From positions 165,406,290-165,470,289 of the forward strand of contig CM073885.1 in NCBI GenBank assembly GCA_037176705.1: a stretch of 64,000 nt of DNA. The letters run 5' to 3'. Each line of letters starts with the position of its first letter. Within the stretch, counting starts at the first letter, position 1. Source of the DNA: Molossus alvarezi (Eukaryota; Chordata; Mammalia; Chiroptera; Molossidae). The notes beneath the pieces were generated by a model that was not told the DNA's origin, searched no databases, and saw only the letters and a list, made by a program, of their open reading frames with translations. Position numbers and translations under genes: made by a program. Positions 35,726 to 46,723 of the stretch are shown here, piece after piece.

Positions 35726-36035
35726 GTTTAAACAATTCCATTTATAATAACATCAAAAATATGAAATACTTAGGAATAAATTTTATCAAAGATGTGCACA
35801 ACCCATACACTTAAAAGAACAAAAGTTGCTGAGAGAAATTAAAGAAGACCTAAATATATATAGGATTTATTAAGATTTCAACTTTCCCCCAACTGATTTA
35901 TATATTTGGTGTAATTTTAATAAAAAGCTCCAGCAATATTTTTTTGTAGAAATTAAAATGTTGATTCTAAAATTCATAGGGAAATTTAAAAATCTGGAAT
36001 AGACAACAGAATCTGAAAATTAACAACGAATCTGG

Positions 36036-36282
36036 CCCTGGCAGGTTTGGCTCAGCGGTTAGAGCGTCAGCCTGCGGTCCACAGAGACCCGGGTTCAGTT
36101 CCCGCTAAGGGCATGTACCTTGGCTGCAGTTTGTCCCCGGCCCTGGTTGGGTCATGTGGGTGGCGGCCACTCGATGTGTCCCTTTCACATCGATGTTTTT
36201 CTCTCTTCCTCTCTCTCCTTCCCAATCTATCTGAGTAAAAAATGGAAAAATGTCCTCGGGTAAGGATGAAAAAAAAAAAAAA
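36036..36282 (+). mobile_element. Ves-type SINE, class A
   Basis: Complete copy with tail GTCCTCGGGTAAGGATG. Perfect target duplication ACGAATCTGG (36026-36035 and 36283-36292). Confidence 0.94.
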
Positions 36283-36635
36283 ACGAATCTGGAAGAGTTG
36301 TACTCTCTGATTTCAGAACTTACTACAGTGTTACAATAACCAGAGTAGTTTCTTATTTATATCAAGACAGATAAATAAATTAATGAAAGATTAAAAACCA
36401 CAAAGTGATCAAGTACAAATTGCCAGTTATTAAAATAATCATGCAGATGTAAAGTACAGCATAGGAAATATATTCAATAACATGGTAATAACTGTAAACA
36501 AGATAATTCAATGGAAAAAGAAAAATCTTTTCAACAAATGTTGTTAAAATGATTAGCTAGATATCTATTTTTAAAATCTTCAACTCCTACCTCACTCCAT
36601 CTACAAATATGAACCCAAATTGCAACATGAATCTA

Positions 36636-37445
36636 GGAATATATATCCCAAGAAGCTTGAAACACCAATCAGAGAAAAACATATGGACCCCTACGTTCAT
36701 AGCAGCACTATTTACAACAGCTAAGATCTGGAAACAGCTCACATGTTCATCAGTAGATGAGTGGATAAAAAAGCTGTGGTACATTTACACAATGGAATAC
36801 TATGCAGCTGTAAGAAAGAAAGATTTTGTATCCTTTGAAATGACATTGAGGGACCTGGAAAGTATCATGCTAAGTGAAATAAGCTAGTCAAAGACAAGTG
36901 TCACATGACCTCACTTATTTGTAGACTATAATGAAAAAAATAAGGTGACAAACAAAACAGATTCAGAGACATGGTAGTAGGGAACAGACTGACAAACCTC
37001 AGAGGGAAGGGGTAGGGATTGCTGGAAGAGATAAACCAAAGAACTCATATGCATATATGCATAACCAGATAGCAGTGTGATGCAGGCAGGGGGTGGGCAG
37101 GAGTAGGGAGGAGAGGGTCAATGGGGGAAAAAAGGAGGGACATCTGTAATACTTTCTTTCTTTTTTTTTTTTTTATCCTCACCCGAGGACACTTTTCCAT
37201 TTTTTGTTCAGGTAGAGTGGGAGGGAGAGAGAGGAACAGAGAGAGAGAGAGAAACATCGATGTGAAAGGGACACATCGAGTGGCTGCCACCCGCACAACC
37301 GACCAGGGCCGGGGACAAACTGCAACCGAGGTACGTGCCCTTAGCGGGAACCGAACCCGGGTCTCTCAGGACCGCAGGCCGACGCTCTAACCGCTGAGCC
37401 AAACCGGCCAGGGCCATCTGTAATACGTTCAACAATAAAGATTAA
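36636..37445 (+). mobile_element. young 5'-truncated L1 3' end, split by a SINE
   Basis: Starts in the ORF2 3' region (TATATCCCAAGAAGCTTGAA, TTCATCAGTAGATGAGTGG), goes through the 3' UTR to CATCTGTAATAC, is interrupted by the SINE at 37153-37414, and ends GTTCAACAATAAAGATTAAA. Confidence 0.85.
37153..37414 (-). mobile_element. Ves-type SINE, class A
   Basis: Reverse copy, ATCCTCACCCGAGGACACTT at the left. Target duplication CATCTGTAATAC (37141-37152 and 37415-37426) lies inside the L1 tail. Confidence 0.95.
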
Positions 37446-38058
37446 AAAAGAAAAAGAGCTTGTATCCAGGATATATAAAAAAATTATTAAAACTCAATGA
37501 TAAGACAAACACCCAATTAAATTTGAGCAAAAAAACTGAATATCCTCCACCAAAGATAATAGATGGGTGGTAAATCAACACATGAAAAGATGGTCAACAT
37601 TAGTTACTAGGGAAATGCAAATTAAAATCGAAATGAGATGCTACTACATATCCACTATAATAACTGAAATTGAAAAGCCAGACCATACTGAGTTTCGCAA
37701 GAAGTGGAGTAACTGGAACTCTCATACACTACTGGTGAAGATATAAAATATACAATTACTTTGAAAAGCCATTTGGTAGTTTCTTCAAAAGGTAAGTATA
37801 TACCTGCCACATAAGCCAGCTATTCTCCTCCTATGTATTGAAGATAAATGAAACCTTGTATCCATACAAAGACTTGTGCACTAATATTTATAACAGCTTT
37901 ATTTGTAACAGCCCAAAGCTGAAAATAATCTTAATGTCCATTAATAAGTGAATGGATAAATATTGTGCATTCATACTGTGATATGAATTGTTATTATTGT
38001 TATTTTATTTGGTGATAAAAAGGAACGAGTTATTGACACCTACAAAAAACATAGATCA

Positions 38059-38291
38059 GCCTTGGCTGGTTTGGCTCAGCGGTTAGAGCATTGGCCTGTG
38101 GACCAGAGAGTCCTGGGTTCAGTTCCGGCTAAGGGCACATAACTCAATTGCAGTTTGTCCCTGGTCCTAGTTGGGGTTTTGTGGGTGACGACCAGTCAAT
38201 GTGTCTCTCTCACATCGATGTTTCTCTCTCTCTCTCTTCCCCCTTTTCTCCCTCCCACTCTATCTGAAGATAAATGCAAAAACAAAAACAA
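38059..38291 (+). mobile_element. Ves-type SINE, class A
   Basis: Complete head and body. Ends ATAAATGCAAAAACAAAAAC. Target duplication AACATAGATCA / AACACAGATCA. Confidence 0.93.
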
Positions 38292-38714
38292 AACACAGAT
38301 CAATCTCACAATAATTATGCTGGATGAAAAAAGCCAGACACAAAAGAGTACCCAAAGTAGATTCCATTCCAGAAGATGAAAACTAGTCTACAGTGACAGA
38401 GAGCACATGCAACGGCAGGGGGGACGGGTGAAGAGAGAGTAAGAAACCTTTGGTGGGTGGTGGGTATGTTAAATTTGATGGGAATGTTGGTGTTTACATA
38501 TGCCAAGACTCTCCACAGCATACATTTAAGTTATGGTTTGCTGCATGTCATTTACACCTCAAAAAAACTTTCAGATGTTCATTATTGGGCTAAAAATTCT
38601 ATTTTCCATGGTGCTATAACTAAGATAATGAGCAGTATACATCAGCCATTGTTAAGGATCAAATAGCTAAAATTCAAAATTCTAGTTACTGTGAACCTAC
38701 AGGATATTTAAATA

Positions 38715-39200
38715 AATATTCTTTTAAAATTTTTATTTTGCAATTACAGTTGACATAGAATAGTATATTAATTTCAGGTAGACAACATAGTGATTAGACA
38801 CTTCTATACAGCAGTTCTCAACCTGTGGGTCGCGACACCTTTGGGGGTCAAATAACCCTTTCACAGGGGTTGCCTAAGACCATCAGAAAACACATATTTC
38901 CGATGGTGATTCATAACAGCAGCAAAATGAGTTATGAAGTAGCAACAAAAATAATTTTATGGTTGGGGATCACCACAACATGAGGAACTGTATTAAAGGG
39001 TCGTGGCATTAGGGAGGTTGAGAACCACTGCCTTACAAAGTGACCCCCAATACCTCTAGTACCCATCTGACACCTTACATAGTTATTACCATGCTATTGA
39101 CTATGTTTCCGGTGCTTTACTTCACATCTCCACGATTATTTTAATAACTGGAAATTTATACTTAGTCCCTTCCCCTTTTTCATGACTATGCTTTTTAAAA
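38715..39200 (-). mobile_element. L1 3'-UTR fragment split by a SPIN element
   Basis: Reverse of an L1 3' UTR: TTGCAATTACAGTTGACATA, AATTTCAGGTAGACAACATA, then after the insertion CCTTACAAAGTGACCCCC and CCATCTGACACCTTACATAG. Confidence 0.8.
38809..39030. mobile_element. SPIN-type non-autonomous hAT transposon (222 bp)
   Basis: Left end CAGCAGTTCTCAACCTGTGG, GTCGCGACACCTTTGGGGGT; right end AGGGAGGTTGAGAACCACTG. Internal ACACATATTTCCGATGGTGA and TATGGTTGGGGATCACCACA match the SPIN MITE as I know it. The terminal inverted repeats (CAGYRGTTCTCAACCT) are clear. An 8-bp target duplication is not evident (CTTCTATA / CCTTACAA). It has no coding capacity. Confidence 0.9.
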
Positions 39201-40129
39201 GGTTCCCTGGATAGCTAATCAGCTGCTACTTCCTATGTGTTCTCAGAGTTTTGACCAATATTCCTATAATAACCTTTCTCACATCAAATGCCATTTTGTA
39301 TTTAGATGTTGGCTTCCCCTCCTAGACTGTCCCTTTCCCTCCAGGACCCTCAAAGACTAAGCATTTCTAACCTAACATAATCCCCAGCTGACTGATCTTG
39401 TTAACACAGGAAATACACATTTAAATATAAATACAAAATGTAATGAGATCAAAAACTACACTGACTAAGTTTGAAGCAACATTTACTGATTCCATGGATT
39501 ACGGCTTCTACTTCCCCAGTACCTTTCTCCAGTGCTGACTTCCACTCACTCTTCCTAGTCACACCTCTAGCTAAGCCTCGCCCTCCCTCCTTCAGTGTAT
39601 CCACTGAGAACACTCAGCCCAGAGCTCAGGAGTCCGTCCACTAACCCATTCATCCTTTCTACTTTCCCAATTCCTTAGCATAAAATAAAAGGGGTGTGCA
39701 TATGTGTGTGTATCCTGGTAAGCTTTACCCTCTTTTTAATGACTGTCCCATTTCGTCTTTGAGCACCCTCAATAGTGATCAATATAGAAATTGCTGTATA
39801 TTTCACACAGGAAATGGAGGAAAGGGGTTACATTATATTGCTATGTAATAGAGATCTAACCTCTGCAACTTTTAAAAGCAATAATTTCCTATGTCATTTT
39901 GACCAACTCTTGGACTTAAGAGTAATCTCTTCTCTCAACCGTACCTGTTGGACAGGATGGGTGTAGGGAGCCTGTCTTCCCCCACTCCATACTTTGTCTC
40001 ATCATTGTGCTCAAGTTAGCTCACAGAGGCTTGTGAGAGCTACCTGTTACATTCTCAAGAATGCTGTGAGCAGGTTGTTAAACTATTAGTAGTTTGAAAT
40101 TGGCCAAGGTGGAAGTATTTACACTACAA
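39201..40129. other. unassigned intronic sequence
   Basis: No repeat or exon recognised. Confidence 0.45.
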
Positions 40130-40141
40130 GAATCAGCAAAT

Positions 40142-41890
40142 ACTGGCATGCTTGAGGTTGTCCCAGAGGCTCCTTACACTATCCTCATTTTTTTGGATTC
40201 TTTTTTCTTTTTTGCTGTTCTGATTGGGTGTTTTTTTGCTTCCTTATATTCCAACTCGATGGTTTGCTTCTTGGCTTTACCTACTCTACTATTGATTCCC
40301 TGTATATTATTCTTTATTTCAGTTAGTGCATCCTTCATTTCTGACTGATCCTTTTTTATGTTGTTGATGTTCTCACTAAGTTCCTTGGAGGTCTCCTTAA
40401 GTTCCTTGAAGGTCTCACTAAGTTCCTTGAATGTCTTACCAAGTTCCTTGAGCAACCTTATAACAGTGTTTTAAACTCTGCATCTGTTAGGTTGCTTATC
40501 TCCATTTTGTTTAATTTTTTTCTTGGAGTTTTGTTCTTTTCTTTCATTTGGGACATGTTCTTCGTATCCTCATTTTAGCTGCTTCCCTGTGATTGTTTCT
40601 ATGTATTAGGTAGAGTTGTTATGTCTCCTAGGCCTCGTAGGGTGGCCTATTGTTGTAGGTGTCCTGTAGGATCCAGTGGCACAGCCTTCCTGCTCACCCC
40701 AGCTGTGCCCTCGCGGTGCACCCCTAGTGTGGACTATCCACACTTCTGTTGTAATTGAGTCTTTTTTTTTTTATCCTCACCCGAGGATATTTTTCCATTT
40801 TTTGTACAGATAGAATGGGAGGGAGAGAGAGGAAGGGAGAGAGAGAGAGAAACATCGACGTGAAGGGACACATCGAGTGGCTGCCACCCGCACGACCAAC
40901 CAGGGCCGGGGACAAACTGCAACCGAAGTACGTGCCCTTAGCGGGAACCGAACCCGGGTCTCTCCGGACCACAGGCCGACGCTCTAACCGCTGAGCCAAA
41001 CTGGCCAGGGCTGTAATTGAGTCTTGATTGCTGTTGGCATGTCAATGGGAGGGATTTATTTGCATCATAGGGGTGCCAGAAGGAGAAGAGAGAAAACAAG
41101 AAATTGAAAACCTATTTGAAACAATAATGACAGAAAACTTTCCTAACTTGGTGAAGGAAACAGACATACAAGTCCAGGAAGCATAGAGAGTCCCAAACAA
41201 GATGAACCCCAAGAGGCCCACACCAAGACACATCATCATCAAAATGCAAAAGGTTCAAGACAAAGAGAGAATCTTAAAAGCAGCAAAAGAAAAGCAGTCT
41301 GTAACCTACGAACGAGCTCCTATAAGACTTCCAGCTGATTTCTCAAAAGACACTTTGCAGGCCAGAAAGGAGTGGCAAGAGATATTCAAGGTGGTGAAAA
41401 GCAGTGACCTACAACCAAGATTACTCTATCCTGCAAAGCTATCATTTAGAATCAATGGACAAATCAAGAGTTTCCCAGACAAGAAAAAGCTAAAGGAATT
41501 CATCACCACGAAACCAGTATTATATGAAATGTTGAAGGTCTTCTTGAACAAATATATGAACAATAAAATGGCAATTAAAACATATCTATCAACAATTGAA
41601 TCTATAAACAGGTGGGGGCTGGGAGAGATGGGTGAAAAAGATGAAGGAATTAAGAAGTATAAATTGGTCATTAGACTGATGAACCTCAAAGGGAAAGGGG
41701 GAGAGAGGGTGGGATGAGATAAGCCAAAAGACTTCTATGCATATATGCATAACCAATGGACACAGACAATAGTGTGGGGAAGGGAGGAAGGGGGTAGGAT
41801 TGGTGAGGAGGGAGGTCAATGGGGGGAAAAAAGGGAGGAACATCTGTAATACATTCAACAATAAAGATGAGTTAAAAGAAAGAAAGAAAA
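40142..41890 (+). mobile_element. ORF1-only L1 (HAL1-like), 5'-inverted copy
   Basis: Flanked by AAGAATCAGCAA (40129 on the left, 41897 on the right). 40142-41070 is inverted (5' part of ORF1 and 5' UTR); 41071-41890 is forward. The forward part carries the ORF1 3' half (to about 41590) and then passes straight into the L1 3' UTR (GGGAGAGATGGGTGAAAAAG onward, ending ACATTCAACAATAAAGATGA) with no ORF2. The ORF1-like frame is open from about 41202 to 41717 but lacks its start and reads into the 3' UTR. A SINE sits in the inverted half. Confidence 0.82.
40764..41011 (-). mobile_element. Ves-type SINE, class A
   Basis: Reverse copy. Perfect target duplication TGTAATTGAGTCTT (40750-40763 and 41012-41025), inserted in the inverted half of the HAL1-like element. 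Confidence 0.95.
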
Positions 41891-41899
41891 AAAAAAGAA

Positions 41900-42159
41900 T
41901 CAGCAACTGTGATAGATCAGGGCTCCCTCCTCCCAATGAGAGTTGATAAAGGTGAACCAGTGTGGTGCTGCTGGTCCACGTCGCCGCGATGGAGCCACCT
42001 GTTGGCCTGACTCCGAATTTTTCCCTCATCTGTTTTCATAATGAAACCTTCCCCGGAGGCCTGCTGCGAAGGCCAGGTGACTGTGCTGCCACTGGCTCGC
42101 CAAGTGACACGAACCCAGGCTGCCCCTAAGCCTCAGGTAAAACTACCACATTAGCTTCA
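41900..42159. other. unassigned intronic sequence
   Basis: Nothing recognised. Confidence 0.4.
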
Positions 42160-42172
42160 AAGAGTAACTACT

Positions 42173-42424
42173 GCCCTGGCTGACTTGGCTCAGCAGTTAG
42201 AGCACTGGCCTACAGCCCAGAGAGACCCAGGTTCGGTTCCCGCTAAGGGCATGTACCTCAGTTGCAGTTGGTCCCCAGCCCTGGTTAGGTCGTGTGGGTG
42301 GCAGCCACTTGATCTGTTCCTTTCACGTTGATGTTTCTCTCTCCCTATCTCTCTCTTCCTCTCTCTCGTTCCTTCTCTATCTTAATAAAAGATGGAAGAA
42401 TGTCCTCAGGTGAGGTTAAAAAAA
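42173..42424 (+). mobile_element. Ves-type SINE, class A
   Basis: Tail GTCCTCAGGTGAGGTTAAAA. Target duplication AGAGTAACTACT / AGAGCAACTACT. Confidence 0.93.
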
Positions 42425-42436
42425 AGAGCAACTACT

Positions 42437-43285
42437 ATCTCGGGAAATTAAAGGTGACTTTATTTCCACCGAGGTTTTGACCAAAGGCTCTTAAGTATAT
42501 TATCCTTTTACTCTGGCTTCCCTGAAAAAGAGAGCGTGTGTCCCTTAGAAATCACTCTTGGCTTTCTATCAAGCGTAGCCTAGGACATTCAAACTACCAT
42601 CCATTGCCAAGTAGAATAAAGGTGCATCGTAAAATACAGTCTTTAAAACATTTTGTTTAGTGCTATATATCCCCCCTACAAATTGTAGCTGGCTCCAATT
42701 TTACTTAAGAGTAAAAGGTACCAACCATAATGTATCTCATTTTACCAGTGAGTTAGCCACACAAAGGGGCTTATGACTTTACAGCTTCCACCCGGGCCAA
42801 CACATTACAGCTGACCCAGCTATGGCAGAGAGTGATTCCGGCCATTTCCCCAGGATGACAGTACTCTAGCCACTTCCTGAGGCTGCTGTGTTCAAAGAGT
42901 CTTTTCAACGTCCAGTTTAGAAATAAAGCATTATCCTCTGATGTAATAAGGGGAAGACTGAAGAAGAAGAGATAGCACAGGTCTTTTTGTGTTTTTGTGT
43001 CTCCTACATGCTTGCTCTTTTCTACTGAAAAACATATACCATCAACCAGTTATTTCAGGAAGATCGCGGCGGCACCTTTGTGCTTTGTCCCGAGGGCGCG
43101 GCTGCGGGGACTACCTCCAAGAAGGCGAGACCATGCGTGAGCCGCAGTGTGGCCAGTTGGTGGATAAACGTGTCTCTGTAGAAGTTTCCTGTCTAGTCAA
43201 ATGCTCTAAATCACATCGTACTTTCTGCAAATTTACATTTCTAGCTGGTTTTCAATTACCGAGTATAGCCCCCACCCCACAATCT
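42437..43285. other. unassigned; short CpG-dense patch at 43058-43145
   Basis: Around GATCGCGGCGGCACC and GAGGGCGCGGCTGCGGGG the CpG density rises sharply above that of the AT-rich surroundings. It is too short for a CpG island and has no recognised element. Confidence 0.4.
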
Positions 43286-43470
43286 TGGGGGGCAGCTATT
43301 CCCATGAGGTTAGCCCACGTTTATGGATAACAAAACTAAAAACTGAAAGTTTTGGGAAGACAAACAGCTTCTCATGCTGCGTTGTAAGCAGGTGAGCTGA
43401 GAATGAAATTTGTGTCTTTTGATTCAGAGTCTGGCTCTCTTGCCAATATCATGCTGCCTCTCATCTGTTT
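43286..43470 (-). mobile_element. MIR SINE (diverged)
   Basis: Reversed MIR order: GGCAGCTATTCCCATGAGGT, ATGGATAACAAAACTAAAAA, ACAGCTTCTCATGCTGCGTT, GATTCAGAGTCTGGCTCTCT. Confidence 0.55.
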
Positions 43471-44877
43471 TCATAATGAAACTGAAAATGAATCCCATCA
43501 CAAACATTTTTGGGTCCTGAGACATACAATAAATCATACTAAATAATGCAGCAAGTTATTTTCAAAAGAATAAATAATGTTTATTTAAATCATTATTAAT
43601 AATACTCAAAATGAAACACAAATTATAAATAACATACTACATGATACTACGTAAATATATTAAACTTTTAAATATATTTCTAGAAACTTCTCTTTGGAGA
43701 TGAAGACACATTCTGTGACTAGTTCTATCTCAATTCAGATATAAATAGGGGTTTTAAAAACTGTAATGTATGGATAATTAAATTAATCATTAAATATTTA
43801 TTGGGTACTTATTAGATGCCTAGAAGTTATCTTGAGGATATTAAATCATTAGTCTTATTTAAGCAGCTGAGATACTAATTTCATTTTCTATAAGATCTCT
43901 TTGTGGTAAAAACCAATCATTTTTTTCTCTACTGAAATGGGTGGGGATACCCCAATAATATTAAGATTTCTAAGTGGTGTTCTGTGTAGATAAACAGTCT
44001 TTTGTAGCTAGCTTCCACAAAAGCCCTGAAGAGCTTAGGTATACATGAAAAGAAAGTTTTCAAATCAATACAGTGCTACAAGATTTTCAATCAATATAGC
44101 CAATCATTTCCACCGGGCAATATTTTTTAAAGAAACGGTTGATGCGTGTGTAACGACTAACAAAGACAAGTATGTAGCAGGTAGACTGAGTTGAACTATG
44201 AAGAGTGCTGACATACTGACATTTCATCTACTAAAGTTAGAAGAATTCAATTTACATTGCTTTCAACTCTGCATGATGGTAACTTCTAATTAGAATGCTG
44301 TGGTTATTGTCAATTGGCACAGGACAAAGGAATTGCAAACTTTTATTCCTTCCATACCTTCTAGGGTCCCTTCAACACGTTAAACATTCCAAAAGTGCTT
44401 CAGGAATTAACTCCTAAAGATGCCGATGTTCTTCTTCAGAGCCCCAGTGAAATCTCTAAACTGCCATATTTGAAACAAATCAGATAATGATTTAAAAAAC
44501 AACACTTTCTCTGTCCTACACAATTAACTTTGGGGGGGGAGGGTATATTAATTATATGCTTAACTATAAAATACTGTCAGCCCAAGACTGACCTTAGACC
44601 AAGAGGGAATGGGGTATGCATTTACAAAGGGGTAGGGCGGGGTAAAGGGAAGGCCACACAGGTTGGAGAAGCTCTCCAGGGCCAGCAACAGGGATGGAGG
44701 AGAAAGCAGTTATCACCCTGCCTCTAGAGGCTGCGGGGACAAAGCTGTGGCTGTCAGTGTAGAAGGCGGCCATTGGACAGGAGAGATGGCCTTCAGCAGG
44801 GGATGCAGTCCTTCCTAAAGCAAGTCCACAGACCCACAGAGAGAAATCAAGGGGAATAAGTACCCTAACCTTTTTCT
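43471..44877. other. 1.4 kb AT-rich, nothing recognised
   Basis: No repeat, exon or RNA gene that I can support. Confidence 0.5.
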
Positions 44878-44881
44878 TTTC

Positions 44882-45176
44882 TTTTTTTTTTATCCTCACC
44901 CGAGGACATTTCTTTTTCTTTCTTCTTCCTTTTTTTTTAATCCTCACCCTAGAACATTTTATTTTATTTTTGATATTTTGTTCAGATAGAGTGGGAGGGG
45001 GAGAGAGAGAGAAACATCGACGTGAAAGGAACACATCGAGTGACTGCCACCCGCATGACCCAACCAGGGCCGGGGATAAACTGCAACCAAGGTACGTGCC
45101 CTTAGCGGGAACCAAATCCGGATCTCTCTGGACCGCAGGCCGACGCTCTAACTGCTGAGCCAAACAGGCCAGGGCT
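44882..45176 (-). mobile_element. Ves-type SINE, class A, with a doubled 3' module
   Basis: Reverse copy whose 3' end occurs twice: TATCCTCACCCGAGGACATT at 44890 and AATCCTCACCCTAGAACATT at 44939, separated by pyrimidine-rich sequence. The rest is a normal body and head. Confidence 0.88.
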
Positions 45177-45245
45177 ATTTTCCCATTTCTTATGCTCCTG
45201 TCAATGACTCCCGTAGGCTGACCCTAAGCAGAAGCCAAAGGTTAT

Positions 45246-45522
45246 TTACTTTCTTATCTACTTATTCATTTATTTATTTATTTTAATGTCTGTTTATTTA
45301 TTTTTTTAGAGAAAGAGGAAAGGAGAGAAGGGGGGGATCATGAGGAGGGTGTCAATTGGGGAAAAAGGAGAAACATCTGTAACAAAAATAAATTAATAAA
45401 AAAAAAATTTTAATTAAAAAAAATATAGAAACAACCCGAGCACATGCCCTGACCAGGAACCAAACCAGGACCTCTCAGTCCATGGGATGACTCTCAATCC
45501 ACTGAGCCACACTGGCCGGGCC
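45246..45522 (-). mobile_element. Ves-type SINE, class B, interrupted by an L1 tail
   Basis: Reverse class B head at the right (CCACTGAGCCACACTGGCCG) and a TTTA-rich tail at the left. The body is replaced by a forward L1 3' tail at 45330-45405. Outer target duplication AGAAGCCAAAGGTTA / AGAAGCCAAAGTTTA. Confidence 0.82.
45330..45405 (+). mobile_element. very short L1 3' tail
   Basis: GAGGGTGTCAATTGGGGAAA, AAGGAGAAACATCTGTAACA, AAAATAAATTAATAAA equals the last bases of the young L1 at 35650-35725. Confidence 0.8.
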
Positions 45523-45539
45523 AGAAGCCAAAGTTTATG

Positions 45540-45847
45540 AGTCCAACTAATGTAGCCCTAGGAAGTCAGCCTCCGGCACTCAGCAAGAATACAAAGGGTA
45601 GCGAGTAGATCTGGAAGATTAGTAAGGAATATATACCACAAATGGAACTCTCTTCATGTTTTATACTTATCAGAATTATTTGGGGTAACTGAACTTACTT
45701 CACTGGACTAGTTTACATAATGCCAAAATCAAGCAGTGTCTCAGAGCAAAAAATACGATCTTAAGTGTCTTCTTCACAAGTATCAGCACCATGCAACTAC
45801 ATCACCAGGAGAGAAAGAATGAATAAACAACAAACAAAGCTGCTATT
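45540..45847. other. unassigned intronic sequence
   Basis: Nothing recognised. Confidence 0.4.
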
Positions 45848-45864
45848 TAAGATTTTCATATTTT

Positions 45865-46125
45865 GCCCTGGCCGGTTTGGCTCGGCAGTCGGAGCACCGG
45901 CCTGCGGTCCGGAGAGACCCGGGTTTGGTTCCCACTAAGGGCATGTACCTTGGTTGCGGTTTGTCCCCGGCCCTGGTTGGTCGTGCGGTGGCAGCCACTC
46001 GATGTGTCCCTTTCACGTCGATGTTTTTCTCTCTCTGTTTCTCTCTCTCTTTTTCTCTCTCTCCCTCCGACTCTATCTGAGCAAAAAATAGAAAAATGTC
46101 CTCGGGTAAGGATAAAAAAAATTAA
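45865..46125 (+). mobile_element. Ves-type SINE, class A
   Basis: Complete copy with tail GTCCTCGGGTAAGGATAAAA. Flanks AAGATTTTCATAT / AAGATTTTCCTAT are the target duplication. Confidence 0.93.
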
Positions 46126-46137
46126 AAAAAAGATTTT

Positions 46138-46559
46138 CCTATCTCCTTGCCAACACAAACACTATAAGATTTATAAAGATGAAAAAGTGATGACCCACTT
46201 TTTAATTTTAGAGAAAGAAATCTCCAGACATAAGAGGATATCCAGAGATGAAAATACTAACAATTTAGATCTCACACTGTCCATTTTCAGAAATAGGATC
46301 CTATACATTGGCAGAAATCTGAAAGAACCAACACATGTAGGGTTTCTCTGTTCACTGAAGAGTAATATTTTATAGTTAGAGTGAGTTACAGTAGTGAAGG
46401 AGCACACATAGAGAGTATACCTGGCAAGATTTCTAAGCCGTATTTAGCTCTTTGCCTTTTAAATTCTTCTGACTCACACAAGCAGAGTTGTTCTCTTCCT
46501 CTTCTGTGTCCTTTGCTCCACCCTATGTCTACCTTGTATCTCTTCAGCATTATCCTTTT
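46138..46559. other. unassigned intronic sequence
   Basis: Nothing recognised. Confidence 0.4.
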
Positions 46560-46723
46560 GATCTCGTGTATTTACTCAACAAAATACTTATTGGCCATCT
46601 GCTATGTGTGAGGTACTGTGCTAGTGACCAATAATACAATAACGAACAAAAGAGATTAGAAAAACAACTCCATGTTCTCATAAAATTTGTATTATATTAG
46701 AGGATGATTGACAATAAGCAAAA

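Larger units (their letters stand above)
32330..38575 (+). mobile_element. old L1M element in pieces, with nested insertions
   Basis: ORF1-end-like, inter-ORF, ORF2-like and 3'-UTR-like segments occur in order: AGGCAGTGAAACAATGTCAT and AACCAAGAATTCTATACTCA near 32600; GCCCAGATGGTTTCAATAGA near 33730; TACTTAGGAATAAATTTTAT near 35770; TCATACACTACTGGTGAAGA near 37720; CATTTACACCTCAAAAAAAC near 38550. All frames are broken by stops. Insertions inside it: SINEs at 34359, 36036, 37153 and 38059, and L1 pieces at 34777 and 36636. Confidence 0.75.

Noticed and set aside
41202..41717. 171-codon open frame
   Set aside because: It is the 3' part of a HAL1/L1 ORF1 running into the 3' UTR of a 5'-inverted insertion, not a host gene.
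44594..45163. 189-codon open frame on the minus strand
   Set aside because: Most of it is a read-through of the class A SINE and its pyrimidine-rich tails. Similar frames recur in every SINE of this type.
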